The translations under genes were made by a program, and so were the position numbers. This document shows positions 16,507 to 25,640 of a stretch of 64,000 bases of DNA, piece after piece. Location: positions 1 through 64,000 of the forward strand of contig JAKQDH010000096.1 of NCBI GenBank assembly GCA_029558835.1. The letters are read 5' to 3'. Source of the DNA: Planctomycetota bacterium. Lineage in GTDB: Bacteria; Planctomycetota; Phycisphaerae; UBA1845. Numbering within the stretch: the stretch's first letter is position 1; each line of letters starts with the position of its first letter. The notes under the pieces were generated by a model. It was given only the letters and a program-made list of their open reading frames with translations. It was not told the origin of the DNA and ran no database searches.

Positions 16507-18327
16507 CTAAGTTCCCGATTGGCGACGCATGATCATGTCGAAGTTGCGCACGAGCGGGCGGTAGAGGCTGAAGATGACGCCGACGTACAGAGCCGCGGCC
16601 ATGGCCGTGCCCACGAGCGCGCAGACGCGCACGGTCGGCGCCCAGCCGGCGAAGTTCGCCACCGGCTGGAAGAGGGTCGTCGGATCGACGCCGTAGAAGA
16701 TGGCCGTAAAAGGCGTGAACGGCGCCAGCAGGCAGCCGACCGCCCCGTCGGCCGCCTCGACTAAGGCCGTGCCGATCGCGCTGGCCACCGCGCAGAGCAG
16801 GATGAGGGTACCCACGGCGTACATGACGGCCGTGGTGCTCTTTCGCGCCGTCAGGGAAATCTGCAACCCCAGTACGCACGCAAACGCCGCATACACGACC
16901 ATCAGCACGCCCTGCTGCAGGGCGGTTTCGATCCAGACCGGGCGGTGCGGATCGGTCGTGAACAAACCCAGGAGCCCAAACACCAGCAGCGCCAGCACCG
17001 GCCCACCCACCAGCGGCAAACAGAAGCTCACCAGCCCGCGCAGCTTGCCCCAGAGGATGTACCTGCTGGTCAGCAGCGTGGTGAGCAGCAGGTCCATGGT
17101 CTTGCTGTCTTTCTCCCTGGTCATGGTGGTGGCGGCCGCGTTGACGGCGATGAGCAGCGTGATGGCAAACTGCACGGAGATCAGCAGGGCCAGCCCCTTG
17201 CGCACCTCGCTCGCCGTCAGGCCGCCGCCGAGGTGGTAGATCAGGATCGCGCCGGCAACGACCAGCCCCGCGCCGGCCACGACCCAGCGCACGGCGCCGC
17301 CGGCGGACGCCCGGGTGCACGCCTCCCGCCAGGCCACCGGGTTGGACCACACCGTGCGCGGCGGTCGCGTGCGCTGTCCGCGCCGACCGAAACCCAGGCG
17401 CTGCGTCAGCAGCGTCAGGGGCGTGGGCTCGCCCGTCTTGATGCCGCGGCGGACGAAGAGCATCGCCAGGGTCGTCAGCAACAGCGCCAGCGTCAACGTC
17501 CACAGCACGTAGGTCGCCGACGGGTATGCCAGCGCGTACCGCACCGGACCCCAGTATCCGCCCAACTGCTCCACCGCCGGCGCCTGCACCTGATTCAACG
17601 CCACTTCCAACGCCAGAAACGGATGCAGCGGCGTCAGCCAGCTCATCCGCATGCCGTCGACGTTCTCGGGTGCCTCGGGCACCCAGGTCTGCTGCCAGCG
17701 GCCCAATATGTAGATTGTCAACAGGTACAGCGCAATGACGAGAAAGAACGAGAAGATCGTCCGCCGGGTCCCCACGCGGATCATGGCGACGGTAATGGCC
17801 AGCACCCCCGTCAGAATCCCCGTCGCCCCGGCGAGGGCGAAACTCTCCATGATCTGGCCCGTGGTCACGCCCCCGTACACCATCGTCAGCAGGAAGATCG
17901 GCAGGCCGGCCACCAGCAGGATCACCACGAAGAACAACCGGCTCAACAGGGAACCGAACACGATCTGGGCATTGGTGAGCGGGGTGGAAATCAGGATGTT
18001 GAACGTCTGCGCGTCCCGCTCCTGCGTGATCGCGGCAGCCGTGAACACGGGCGCCAGGAAACAGATCAACAACAACTGCGTCCGCGACGCCCAGGCAAAC
18101 GTCTGCGACGCCGCCTTCGCAAACTCCGCCAGCGACGCACCCGACCCGCTCATCGAATTGAACAGCGACACCAGCACCACCAGCAGGAGCAACACCAGAT
18201 AGCCGACGCGCAGCCACAAGTGCCGAATCCGGCGCGACCCCCCAAACACCACCCGCACCAGAATCGGGTTCGCGGGGATCAGGTGCCAGAACCACAGCCA
18301 CAGTCTGCCGAGTACGGTCGTCAGCAT
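16507..18327 (-). CDS. ABC-2 type exporter permease
   Basis: 606 residues with about twelve membrane segments in two halves. The loop AAAITQERDAQTFNILISTP (about 97-116) and its counterpart TTMTREKDSKTMDLLLTTLL in the second half are the conserved ABC-2 permease coupling motif. The protein is thus an internally duplicated permease similar to gliding-type/NosY-like exporters. It is encoded 155 bases downstream of the ATPase gene in the same direction and should form the membrane channel of that cassette. An alternative frame over the same DNA (16460-18301) has no membrane pattern and is a shadow. Confidence 0.9.
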   Translation of the reverse strand: MLTTVLGRLWLWFWHLIPANPILVRVVFGGSRRIRHLWLRVGYLVLLLLVVLVSLFNSMSGSGASLAEFAKAASQTFAWASRTQLLLICFLAPVFTAAAITQERDAQTFNILISTPLTNAQIVFGSLLSRLFFVVILLVAGLPIFLLTMVYGGVTTGQIMESFALAGATGILTGVLAITVAMIRVGTRRTIFSFFLVIALYLLTIYILGRWQQTWVPEAPENVDGMRMSWLTPLHPFLALEVALNQVQAPAVEQLGGYWGPVRYALAYPSATYVLWTLTLALLLTTLAMLFVRRGIKTGEPTPLTLLTQRLGFGRRGQRTRPPRTVWSNPVAWREACTRASAGGAVRWVVAGAGLVVAGAILIYHLGGGLTASEVRKGLALLISVQFAITLLIAVNAAATTMTREKDSKTMDLLLTTLLTSRYILWGKLRGLVSFCLPLVGGPVLALLVFGLLGLFTTDPHRPVWIETALQQGVLMVVYAAFACVLGLQISLTARKSTTAVMYAVGTLILLCAVASAIGTALVEAADGAVGCLLAPFTPFTAIFYGVDPTTLFQPVANFAGWAPTVRVCALVGTAMAAALYVGVIFSLYRPLVRNFDMIMRRQSGT

Positions 18328-18355
18328 AACGTCAAGAATTCAGAATGATGAAGTA

Positions 18356-18462
18356 AGAATGCAGAAAGCAATACGCGGCACTGGAGGCTTCACGAGCCAC
18401 TCGCCCATGACGCAGAGGCCGCGTCGGACCCTCGTCACGTTCACTCCCCCTTTCTGCATTCT
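18356..18462. repeat. 13-base inverted repeat between ABC ATPase and permease genes
   Basis: AGAATGCAGAAAG (18356-18368) and its exact complement CTTTCTGCATTCT (18450-18462) are separated by 81 bases. Extra related words flank them (GAATTCAGAATG before, AATTCTGCATTC after). The gap lies inside what should be one operon, so the structure could be an insertion relic or a transcript-level attenuator. Confidence 0.6.
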
Positions 18463-18482
18463 CAATTCTGCATTCGCCATTC

Positions 18483-19412
18483 CTATTGGACCAATCCCTT
18501 CGTCAGCCGCATGAACGCGGTCTCCAGGTTCACTTCTTCTTCCTTGATCTCGCGCACCTTGAAGTTGTTCTGCAACAGGAGGCGCGCCAGGTCAGTGAAG
18601 TCATGGGTCTGCTTCTCGAGCTCGACGATCAGTTGCCCGTCCTGCTGGTCCACGTTCTTGACGCCGCGGGCGCGTTCAAGCAGGGCGGCCGCCAGGTCAA
18701 CCTGTTCGGCCACGCGGATGGTCACGCGGGTGCCCGTCCGGGCCCGTTCGAGGATCTCCTTCAACGGGCCGTGAAACAGCAGTTCACCCTGCTCGATGAT
18801 GCCGACGGTGGAGCACAGTTCCGCCAGCTCGTGCAGGATGTGGGAGCTGATGATGATGGTCTTGCCCATCCGGTGCAGCTCCTTGAGCAGCTCGCGGATT
18901 TCGATGCGGGCGCGGGGATCAAGCCCGCTGGCGGGCTCATCAAGCAGCAACACCTTCGGGTCATGCAGCAGCACGCGGGCAACGCTGAGTCGCTGCTGCA
19001 TGCCGCGGGAGAGCGAATCCACCAGGGCGTCGCGCTTGTACACCAGGTCGGTAAGCTCCAGCACGTCACCCACCACGCGTTTACGCTGCTTGCCGGTGAT
19101 GTTGTAGGCGCTGGCGAAGAACTCCAGGTACTCCTGGACGACCATGTCCTCGTAGGCGCCGAAGAAATCGGGGACGTACCCGATCAGCGGGCGCACCTTG
19201 CGCGACTCATAGCCCACCACGTGCCCGCAGACGCGCGCCTCACCCCACGTCGGTTGCAGGAGCGTCGCCAGAATCTTGATGGTCGTCGTCTTGCCGGCGC
19301 CGTTGGGGCCGATGTAACCGAAGCACTCACCCTCCTCGATCTTCAGGTGCAGGTTGTTCAGCGCCACGAGCTTGCCGTAACGCTTGGTCAGGTTGATCGT
19401 TTCGACGATCAA
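18483..19412 (-). CDS. ABC transporter ATP-binding protein (gliding-type exporter)
   Basis: 309 residues if translation starts at TTG 19412 (LIVETINLTKRYGKLVALNN), placed 18 bases after the stop of the upstream gene and preceded by GAGGG. A longer frame exists but overlaps that gene. Walker A is GPNGAGKTT at about 35-43. The signature is LSRGMQQRLSVA, then Walker B LLLDEPASGLDPRAR and the switch histidine in SSHILHELAELCS. The C-terminal 80 residues are an ABC-associated domain. It pairs with the permease at 16507 and follows a large periplasmic-type protein, an arrangement like the GldA/GldF/GldG export systems. Confidence 0.9.
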   Translation of the reverse strand: MIVETINLTKRYGKLVALNNLHLKIEEGECFGYIGPNGAGKTTTIKILATLLQPTWGEARVCGHVVGYESRKVRPLIGYVPDFFGAYEDMVVQEYLEFFASAYNITGKQRKRVVGDVLELTDLVYKRDALVDSLSRGMQQRLSVARVLLHDPKVLLLDEPASGLDPRARIEIRELLKELHRMGKTIIISSHILHELAELCSTVGIIEQGELLFHGPLKEILERARTGTRVTIRVAEQVDLAAALLERARGVKNVDQQDGQLIVELEKQTHDFTDLARLLLQNNFKVREIKEEEVNLETAFMRLTKGLVQ

Positions 19413-19429
19413 GGTCGGGGCCCTCGCGC

Positions 19430-21913
19430 TCAGGGTGTCGGCGGTAACGCATCCTCGTCGGTGGGCGCCGGCGCCGCGGCTGGTTCCGGCGGCGGCGTCC
19501 CGCCCGGCACATTCAAAGGAAACCGGAAACGGTACATGGTCCACGAAGCGTAGCGGTCCGGAGATACGGGGCGGAATGAGCGGTCACCGCGGCGCACGGC
19601 CAGACGCACCGGACCGGGATCAGCGGCGAAACCGATCAGCACGGCCGAGTCCCGCTGCAACTGCTCCCGCAGGTCCAGGAACCGCAGCCGGTCCCGCGTG
19701 AACGCGTAACCACCGCCCATCATGCCCTGCGTCATGTGGCGATCCTGGTTCCACTCCCCGAGCGTGCTGAGCAGCAACAGCGCCCGGCGCTGGCTGGTCA
19801 GGCCGATGCCTTCGGTCGCCTCCAGACCCGCGGGCAGCCTGCCCCGCAACCCGGTGAAGGACCGTGCCCACTCCTGCTGGCGCGTGGAGAGCAGATTGCG
19901 CGCCATGGCCTTGGCGAACGTATCGTCGTCGGCCGTCAGCCGGTAGCACAGCCTCGCCACCAGCACCCGCGTGCCGTCACCCGGCAGGGTGCCCAGTGGA
20001 TATACATAGACGTCGTCGCTGCGCTCGTCCCGCAAACGCGCGGGACGACCTTCCTGCGGCGGAGTGTACACGTCGCTCACCGCGTGCACCAGATAACAAT
20101 CGTGCAACGGGAACCCCAGTTCGTTGGCGATGTAGCTGTCCTCGGTGAAGCGCATATCCCGATAGCCGCTGTACGGGCGCGCATCGAGGCGCCCGCTCAC
20201 TGTCCCACCGATGGAGCCCTCCCAGCGCCCCTCCAGGCGCTTGAGCGTGGCCCGCACCCGCAGCTCGTCCAGTCCGGCGCTGCCCGGGAGGAGACGATAC
20301 TCCGTAGGATCAACAAAGCTGATCGCCTCCCCCTCGAACCGGTCCGTTTCTCCCAGCGGCCGCAGGAAACCGCGCGAGGGGCCCGGCTCCGTGACGCCGG
20401 CACTCAGATGGTCCGCTGGCAGCCACGCGTCCAGCCGGTTGTCCGTGCCGCACTTAAGGCCGAACAAGGCCGCCGCGGAACCGAAATGCGACCCGGCGTC
20501 CGCGTCCACGATCACCAGTTGATGCACTCGGTTGCCCACCCCCCGCACGGCCCCCACCGCGACCACGCTCAGCAGGCTGGCGGCGATGGCGGCCGCGGCG
20601 AAGGCAGTCCAGTTGTGCTGGCGCCAGCCCCGCGTGTTCAGAAAACCCCATAGACCCAGCGTGGCCACCCCCACGTAGACCAGGGAAAACACCAGCACGA
20701 TCAGCAGGTAGAACCCCACGTTGGGCGTGAACGAGATCGTCCGACCCACCTCCCCCAGCAGCGACGTGCGCTCCGACTCGGGCGGGGTTTCCACGGCCGC
20801 GTGCCGCTGCAAGTGCAGGATGTGCTCAAAGAAGACGGTCGGACTACCGATGCCGGCCGGCGCGAACATGTCCTTGAGGGTCAGGCCGCAGAAGACGATC
20901 CGCCCGCGGTCCAGCCGACGCTCGGTGAGCACGTCGCTGGGCAACTCAGGCTCGTGCAGCAGCACCCGGGCACCGCGTCGGACGGTGGCCAGCACCGTCG
21001 GCACCGGGCCCGGATACTGGAGCGTCCGCTTCTGGGTGTCGGTAAGCCGCCGCTGCTCGAGGTCCGGGTACAACAGGTTGAAGCGCAGCTCGGCCAGTTC
21101 TCTTGTGGTCACGATCTCGCCCACGGCGCAGGGAAGCGCCGCGTCGATGGCCGCGGTCTGGGCCAGCGTGGGGGCCGTGCGCCCGGCGGCGATCACCAAC
21201 GTACCCCCGTAACGCACCCACTGGAGCAGCGCTTCGATCTGGCGGGGGGTCGGACTGTCGCCGGTTACTTCCGCGCCGTCCCAGATCACGCAGTCCAGCA
21301 TCTCCAGCCCCAGCCACAGCTCGGGCAGTTCGGTGGGGCTGATGTGCCCGACGGCGGGAGCACGCGTGTACAGCGTCGGTTCGAGGTCGGCAACGCGCCC
21401 GGCCGTTCCCGTCGAGACCTCCAGGATCAGCAGCCGATCGTCGCCCAGCGAGGTGAGCGGCTCGGGGATCTGCACGGTCGGCACGGTCTCCCCGTTCCAC
21501 AACACCCGGACCACCTCCGGCTCCTCGCCTTCCCGTTGCCGGAGAAGTTGCAGGGCAACCACCCCGCGGTTGCGGACGGCGTTTGCAGGTACGTACAACG
21601 TCTGCCGGAGGTGGTTGCTGCCCTCGCTGCGCAAATGCACCTCGACGCGGTCGTAGCACACGTCCCCGTCGCCGTCGAACTGCCCAAGGCGCAGGAAGCC
21701 GTCAAATGCCGCCTCATTCTCCAAGGACACCTCGACCCGCACGGGAACCCACATACCCGAGCGGTAGACGCGCCCCTCCCGCAGGGTCGGATACCCCACC
21801 TGAAAGACATCAATAACGGGAATCGCGACGGCCGGGGCAGCCCAAGCCAGCGCGCACGCCAGTGCCGCTCTGGTCGACCATGCCCAACAGGAGTCACGAC
21901 GCGGTCTGGACAT
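19430..21913 (-). CDS. Large membrane protein with GldG/DUF4350-like domain
   Basis: 827 residues from the ATG at 21913 (MSRPRRDSCWAWSTRAALAC), giving a signal peptide that ends near PAVA. The first 400 residues are extracytoplasmic. They include a beta domain and a glutamine-amidotransferase-like fold (ALLQWVRYGGTLVIAAG; RGARVLLHEPEL; RGRIVFCGLTLKDMF) as found in GldG/DUF4350 proteins. Two or three membrane helices follow (FYLLIVLVFSLVYVGVATLG; WTAFAAAAIAASLLSVVAVG), then a long C-terminal exposed domain. It is 18 bases upstream of the ATPase and is probably a subunit of the same export complex. It has a Pro/Ala-rich tail. The cargo is unknown. Confidence 0.78.
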   Translation of the reverse strand: MSRPRRDSCWAWSTRAALACALAWAAPAVAIPVIDVFQVGYPTLREGRVYRSGMWVPVRVEVSLENEAAFDGFLRLGQFDGDGDVCYDRVEVHLRSEGSNHLRQTLYVPANAVRNRGVVALQLLRQREGEEPEVVRVLWNGETVPTVQIPEPLTSLGDDRLLILEVSTGTAGRVADLEPTLYTRAPAVGHISPTELPELWLGLEMLDCVIWDGAEVTGDSPTPRQIEALLQWVRYGGTLVIAAGRTAPTLAQTAAIDAALPCAVGEIVTTRELAELRFNLLYPDLEQRRLTDTQKRTLQYPGPVPTVLATVRRGARVLLHEPELPSDVLTERRLDRGRIVFCGLTLKDMFAPAGIGSPTVFFEHILHLQRHAAVETPPESERTSLLGEVGRTISFTPNVGFYLLIVLVFSLVYVGVATLGLWGFLNTRGWRQHNWTAFAAAAIAASLLSVVAVGAVRGVGNRVHQLVIVDADAGSHFGSAAALFGLKCGTDNRLDAWLPADHLSAGVTEPGPSRGFLRPLGETDRFEGEAISFVDPTEYRLLPGSAGLDELRVRATLKRLEGRWEGSIGGTVSGRLDARPYSGYRDMRFTEDSYIANELGFPLHDCYLVHAVSDVYTPPQEGRPARLRDERSDDVYVYPLGTLPGDGTRVLVARLCYRLTADDDTFAKAMARNLLSTRQQEWARSFTGLRGRLPAGLEATEGIGLTSQRRALLLLSTLGEWNQDRHMTQGMMGGGYAFTRDRLRFLDLREQLQRDSAVLIGFAADPGPVRLAVRRGDRSFRPVSPDRYASWTMYRFRFPLNVPGGTPPPEPAAAPAPTDEDALPPTP

Positions 21914-22330
21914 CCTCAGAGTCGCCGGAGATGAGGGACGGCACCCGATGGACCCGCCGAAAGCAGACCGGCCACGCCGCTGCCGCTGGAACGTCCATCG
22001 TCCAAGTACACTCATTGTAGCCGACCGCGCGGCCCCAGACAACGAACCGGGAACCGGCCGCCGACGGCAGGTGCGACCCGCCCGCGCCGCCGCCGGCGCC
22101 GGCGAACACTATGGGCGCGCGGAGACTCTCCTCTGCACCTCCACCCCAAGGACGTTCCACCGTCCAGGCCGTTACTACCCACGACCCGGGGAGCTCCGAG
22201 AAACGGCCGGCAGAGCTCGCCGTACGGTTCGTTGGCGAGCTCCGACGCCCATGCGTGTGCCCCGAATGCAGGTGCGCCGGGGCGCTTCCACATCGCCCGC
22301 GCGGGCGAGGCAACAGCGGCCGGGGCGAAG
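21914..22330. other. Intergenic region between guaA and the ABC cassette
   Basis: 417 bases between same-direction genes. No open frame with sensible start and coding character, no member of the dispersed repeat families and no clear terminator hairpin was found. It should contain the promoter of the ABC cassette. Confidence 0.4.
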
Positions 22331-23878
22331 CTACTCCCATTCGATGGTGGCAGGCGGTTTGGTGGAGATGTCGTAGACGACCCGATTGATGCCCGGGATC
22401 TCGTTCATGATTCGCGTCGATATCCGCCCGAGCAGCTCGTAGTCGGCGTGGACCCAGTCGGCGGTCATGAAGTCCGTGGTCTCGACGAAGCGGACCACGA
22501 CCACCTGCTGCCCCGCGAAGCTGCGTTCGTCACCCATGACCCCGACGCTGGCAACGGGCAACAGGACCGTCAGGGCTTGTGAAATCTTGTCATACCAGCC
22601 GGCAGCTCGGATTTCGTCGGTCATGATGGCGTCCGCCGCCCGCAGGAGGTCCAGTCGCTCCCTGGTTACAGCCCCACTGACACGGACGGCCAGCCCCGGC
22701 CCGGGGAACGGATGCCGCCAGACGATCGCCCGCGGCAACCCCAGGTGCTCACCGACCCGGCGGACTTCGTCCTTGAACAGGTCCCGCAACGGCTCGACCA
22801 GCTCGAAGCCGAGCTTGGCCGGCAGCCCCCCCACGTTGTGGTGCAACTTGATGCTGGCGGCGTGCCCGGCCACCCCCCCGCCCGACTCGATCACGTCGGG
22901 GTAGAGCGTGCCCTGGGCCAAGAAGCGGGCGTCGTCGAACCCGCCCGCCTCCTCCTGGAACACCTCGATGAACTGGTGCCCGATGATGCGCCGCTTCTCC
23001 TGCGGATCGACGATGCCCTCCAGCTTCGCCAGGAACCGGTCGGCCGCGTCCACCACGCGCAGGTCGAGCCGGAAGTGCTCGCGGAAGGTCGCCTCCACCA
23101 GCTCCCGTTCGCCGCGCCGCAACAGCCCGTTGTCCACGAAGATGCAGGTCAGCAGGTCGCCGACGGCAGCGTGTACCAAGGCGGCCGTCACGCTGCTGTC
23201 CACGCCCCCCGACAGACCGCACACGACCCGCCCCCGGTTGCCCACCTGTTGGCGAATGCGATCCACCGCGTCGTCGACGACGTGGCTGACCTGCCAATCG
23301 CCGCAGCAGCCGCACACCTCGTACAGGAAGTTGCGGATGATCCGGTCACCGGCCGGCGTGTGTGTCACCTCGGGATGGAACTGAACGCCGAAAACGGGTC
23401 GGGTACGGTGGCGGACGGCCGCGCAGGCGCAGTGTGGCGTGCGTGCCAGAGGCACGAAGTCCGTGTCCAGGTGCGTAACCGCGTCGCCGTGACTCATCCA
23501 GACCGTGGTTGGCGTGGGCACGTGGGCCAGCAGGTCCGCGGCATCGAGCACTTCCAGGGGGGTCCGTCCGTATTCGGCGCTCGGAGCACCCCGGACCTCA
23601 CCGCCCAGCAGTACGCAGGCAAGCTGCATCCCATAGCAGATGCCCAGGACCGGGAGACCGAGGTCCAGGACATCACGACCGCAGCGCGGCGCTCCCGGCG
23701 CGTACACGCTGGCCGGCCCGCCGGAAAGGATCAGCCCAACCGTGTGCAGCTCGCGGAGCTGCGCGGCCGTCACCGTCGGCGGGACGATCACGCTGTGCAC
23801 GCGGTTCTCGCGCACGCGCCGGGCAATCAGTTGCACGTACTGTGCACCGAAGTCAACGATCGCTATGGTTTCAGGCAT
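22331..23878 (-). CDS. guaA: GMP synthase (glutamine-hydrolysing)
   Basis: Converts XMP to GMP using glutamine and ATP, the last step of guanine nucleotide synthesis. 515 residues from [11 protein letters not shown] second ATG nine bases upstream (23887) is possible and neither has a strong RBS. The class I amidotransferase domain has nucleophile Cys81 (LGICYGMQL) with His168/Glu170 (VQFHPE). The ATP pyrophosphatase P-loop is [10 protein letters not shown] (about 221-230). The dimerisation domain ends in the conserved PPATIEWE. Length is normal. The genome neighbourhood includes guaB, 1.7 kb upstream on the same strand. Confidence 0.97.
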   Translation of the reverse strand: MPETIAIVDFGAQYVQLIARRVRENRVHSVIVPPTVTAAQLRELHTVGLILSGGPASVYAPGAPRCGRDVLDLGLPVLGICYGMQLACVLLGGEVRGAPSAEYGRTPLEVLDAADLLAHVPTPTTVWMSHGDAVTHLDTDFVPLARTPHCACAAVRHRTRPVFGVQFHPEVTHTPAGDRIIRNFLYEVCGCCGDWQVSHVVDDAVDRIRQQVGNRGRVVCGLSGGVDSSVTAALVHAAVGDLLTCIFVDNGLLRRGERELVEATFREHFRLDLRVVDAADRFLAKLEGIVDPQEKRRIIGHQFIEVFQEEAGGFDDARFLAQGTLYPDVIESGGGVAGHAASIKLHHNVGGLPAKLGFELVEPLRDLFKDEVRRVGEHLGLPRAIVWRHPFPGPGLAVRVSGAVTRERLDLLRAADAIMTDEIRAAGWYDKISQALTVLLPVASVGVMGDERSFAGQQVVVVRFVETTDFMTADWVHADYELLGRISTRIMNEIPGINRVVYDISTKPPATIEWE

Positions 23879-23956
23879 GGTTGGCATGTATCGATCACCA
23901 GACGAGTCCGGCCCCCAAGAACTCACGCCAACAGGGAAGGCACCGGTCGGCGTCGG

Positions 23957-23987
23957 GCGGCATGGCCAAACGCAGCGCCGCGATGCC
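23957..23987 (+). repeat. [10 protein letters not shown] stem repeat, intergenic copy upstream of guaA
   Basis: GGCGGCATGGCCAAACGCAG followed by CGCCGCGATGCC, with two changes from the consensus. A related palindromic word follows at about 24021-24051 (GCATGCCGGCGCC...GGCATGCCA). Both lie between guaA and the next gene, in the region expected to contain the guaA promoter. Confidence 0.8.
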
Positions 23988-24105
23988 GTTCCCGCGGCGG
24001 AACGGACACCTGCCGCGGGAGCATGCCGGCGCCTTTGGCTTGGGCATGCCACACTCTTCCGCTTCTTGTCTCATCATCCAGCGCAGCCACAAGCCGTCGC
24101 ACCGG

Positions 24106-25080
24106 TCAGAACTCCAGGTTCAGTGACTTACTGATGACCTTCGTCAGTTCCAGCACGCCGAAATACCAGCCGCCGGTCAGCACGCCCACGATGAGCGGTG
24201 CCCCGGCCGCAAAGAACGCAATCACGCGGGCCCGCGTGCGTGGCGTGGCGGTCGCCCCCAGCCGAATCAGCCAGAACCACCACATCCCCACCCCAAAGGC
24301 CGTCACGACTCCGCCCGCCCACCTGACCCCCAACTCCGCCGGATACCAGGCCCAGTCGGCCATGGCGCCGATGTACACGACCGGCCGCAGCAGCAACACG
24401 AGCAGCCCAATACAGATGGGGACCACCCAGGCCGTGTTGTAGTGCAGGGCGGCCGTCATCCGCAGTTCCGGACGATAAGACGGCAAATGGGCCCGAGTCA
24501 CGCCCCTCCGTAAGCATACCAGCGTCAGCCAGCCTATGACCGCGCCGGCGACCAACGCGTTCGCCAGCCCCACGATGGCCTGCGGCACATTCCACCAGAG
24601 GTCCACGTGCACCTCCGGCGGCAGTTCGGTCGGCAGGGGCCTCGGGGCGGAGGCCACATGCAGCCAGCCATCGCCCAGCGGCTCGACGTGCCCGGTGGGG
24701 TCGGCCGCTGGCGAGTTGGCCACCCACTTCCACCCGACCTGAGTCGCCACGAAGAGGCTCAGCAACGCCGTCAGGAGCGCCAGATTGAGGCGTGCGAAGC
24801 GCCGCGACGCTGATGACGCACGCATCAAGGCCAGGTGCTGCAAGCGCTGGCTGGGGGCGTACCAGACCCACTCGCACATCGCCCACCAGCGGGACTCCCC
24901 CAGGGCGTATGCGTGCGCATACGGCGTCACGTCGGTTCCGGTTGCGCGCTGGTCGCCGAAATCCAGTCCGCACAGGGGACACACGGCGGGTGCCGGCGGA
25001 GCAAAGCGCTGCCCACAGGCCGGACAGCGCTGTCGGTCCGGGGCCCGGGGCCCCGATTGCAGGGCAGACGCCGTGTTCAT
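24106..25080 (-). CDS. Zinc-ribbon polytopic membrane protein
   Basis: 324 residues. The N-terminus carries one zinc ribbon (QRCPACGQRF and AVCPLCGLDF, four Cys). It is followed by a cytoplasmic stretch and about six membrane helices (LALLTALLSLFVATQVGWKW; AIVGLANALVAGAVIGWLTL; WVVPICIGLLVLLLRPVVYI; VTAFGVGMWWFWLIRLGA; IAFFAAGAPLIVGVLTGGWY). The helix arrangement is reminiscent of YIP1/DUF-type planctomycete proteins, but no function is assigned. It starts at ATG 25080 and sits between guaA and a small lipoprotein gene in the same direction, with gaps of about 90 bases or more. Confidence 0.75.
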   Translation of the reverse strand: MNTASALQSGPRAPDRQRCPACGQRFAPPAPAVCPLCGLDFGDQRATGTDVTPYAHAYALGESRWWAMCEWVWYAPSQRLQHLALMRASSASRRFARLNLALLTALLSLFVATQVGWKWVANSPAADPTGHVEPLGDGWLHVASAPRPLPTELPPEVHVDLWWNVPQAIVGLANALVAGAVIGWLTLVCLRRGVTRAHLPSYRPELRMTAALHYNTAWVVPICIGLLVLLLRPVVYIGAMADWAWYPAELGVRWAGGVVTAFGVGMWWFWLIRLGATATPRTRARVIAFFAAGAPLIVGVLTGGWYFGVLELTKVISKSLNLEF

Positions 25081-25169
25081 CGCGTGTTACCCCGCGTCTG
25101 ATAAGGGCCCCTGCCCGCACGCCCGGCAGTAGGGGTGAGGCGGCACGCCACCGACGCCCGCCGGCCGGG

Positions 25170-25640
25170 TCACCGGACGTGCACCGCGTCGTAAGGCAGC
25201 CCGAAGGTGCGCCGCCCCATCTGCCCGTCGCTGGCCATCTCCCACCAGAACGGCGTATCGACCAGACTGACCGGCAGCGCCGCGAGGTTAACCAGGAACC
25301 GCGCGGGGCCTCCCAGCATCAACATATAGTCGCGTGCGATCCAGACCACACGGTCGTCCGACACCTCACGAACCTCGGAGGACGTTTCGAAATACAGAGG
25401 CGCATGCGTAACCGCCACACCCTCCGTGGCCACCACGATCGGCTCATGCGCGCGGGTGAGCGCGCTGGGCTGGCCCGGCCCGGATGCCCGTGCCGCCTCG
25501 GCCGACGGCGTCGTGATCTGCGACCCCTCCGTCCCGATGTCCATGAACGGACTCGCCCGCAGGTGGCAACCCGGCACCCACACCGCCGCCAGCACCACCA
25601 GCCCTGCAATCGCCCCGCCGATCGTCCATCGGTTAGTCAT
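25170..25640 (-). CDS. Small lipoprotein, coupled to guaB
   Basis: 156 residues with a lipoprotein signal (IAGLVVLAAVWVPGCHLRAS, lipobox VPGC, Cys25). The mature part has no recognised domain; it ends with TPFWWEMASDGQMGRRTFGL, a Trp/Phe-rich stretch. The start codon lies eight bases inside the end of guaB, so the two are probably co-translated. The link to purine synthesis is positional only. The 90 bases between this gene and 24106 look empty. Confidence 0.72.
   Translation of the reverse strand: MTNRWTIGGAIAGLVVLAAVWVPGCHLRASPFMDIGTEGSQITTPSAEAARASGPGQPSALTRAHEPIVVATEGVAVTHAPLYFETSSEVREVSDDRVVWIARDYMLMLGGPARFLVNLAALPVSLVDTPFWWEMASDGQMGRRTFGLPYDAVHVR

Noticed and set aside
16460-18301. Minus-strand frame of 613 residues over the ABC permease
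   Set aside because: Out-of-frame shadow of 16507-18327; it lacks the membrane-helix pattern and conserved loop motifs.
18413-19544. Longer start (19544) for the ABC ATPase
   Set aside because: It would overlap the upstream gene by more than 100 bases and adds residues with no conserved pattern; TTG 19412 is better placed.
23879-24052. N-terminal extension of GuaA
   Set aside because: Translates the stem-repeat region; GuaA family members begin at the amidotransferase strand [10 protein letters not shown].
22712-24442. Plus-strand open frame of 576 residues opposite guaA
   Set aside because: Shadow of guaA: high G+C third positions keep the antisense frame open, and no domain or RBS is seen.
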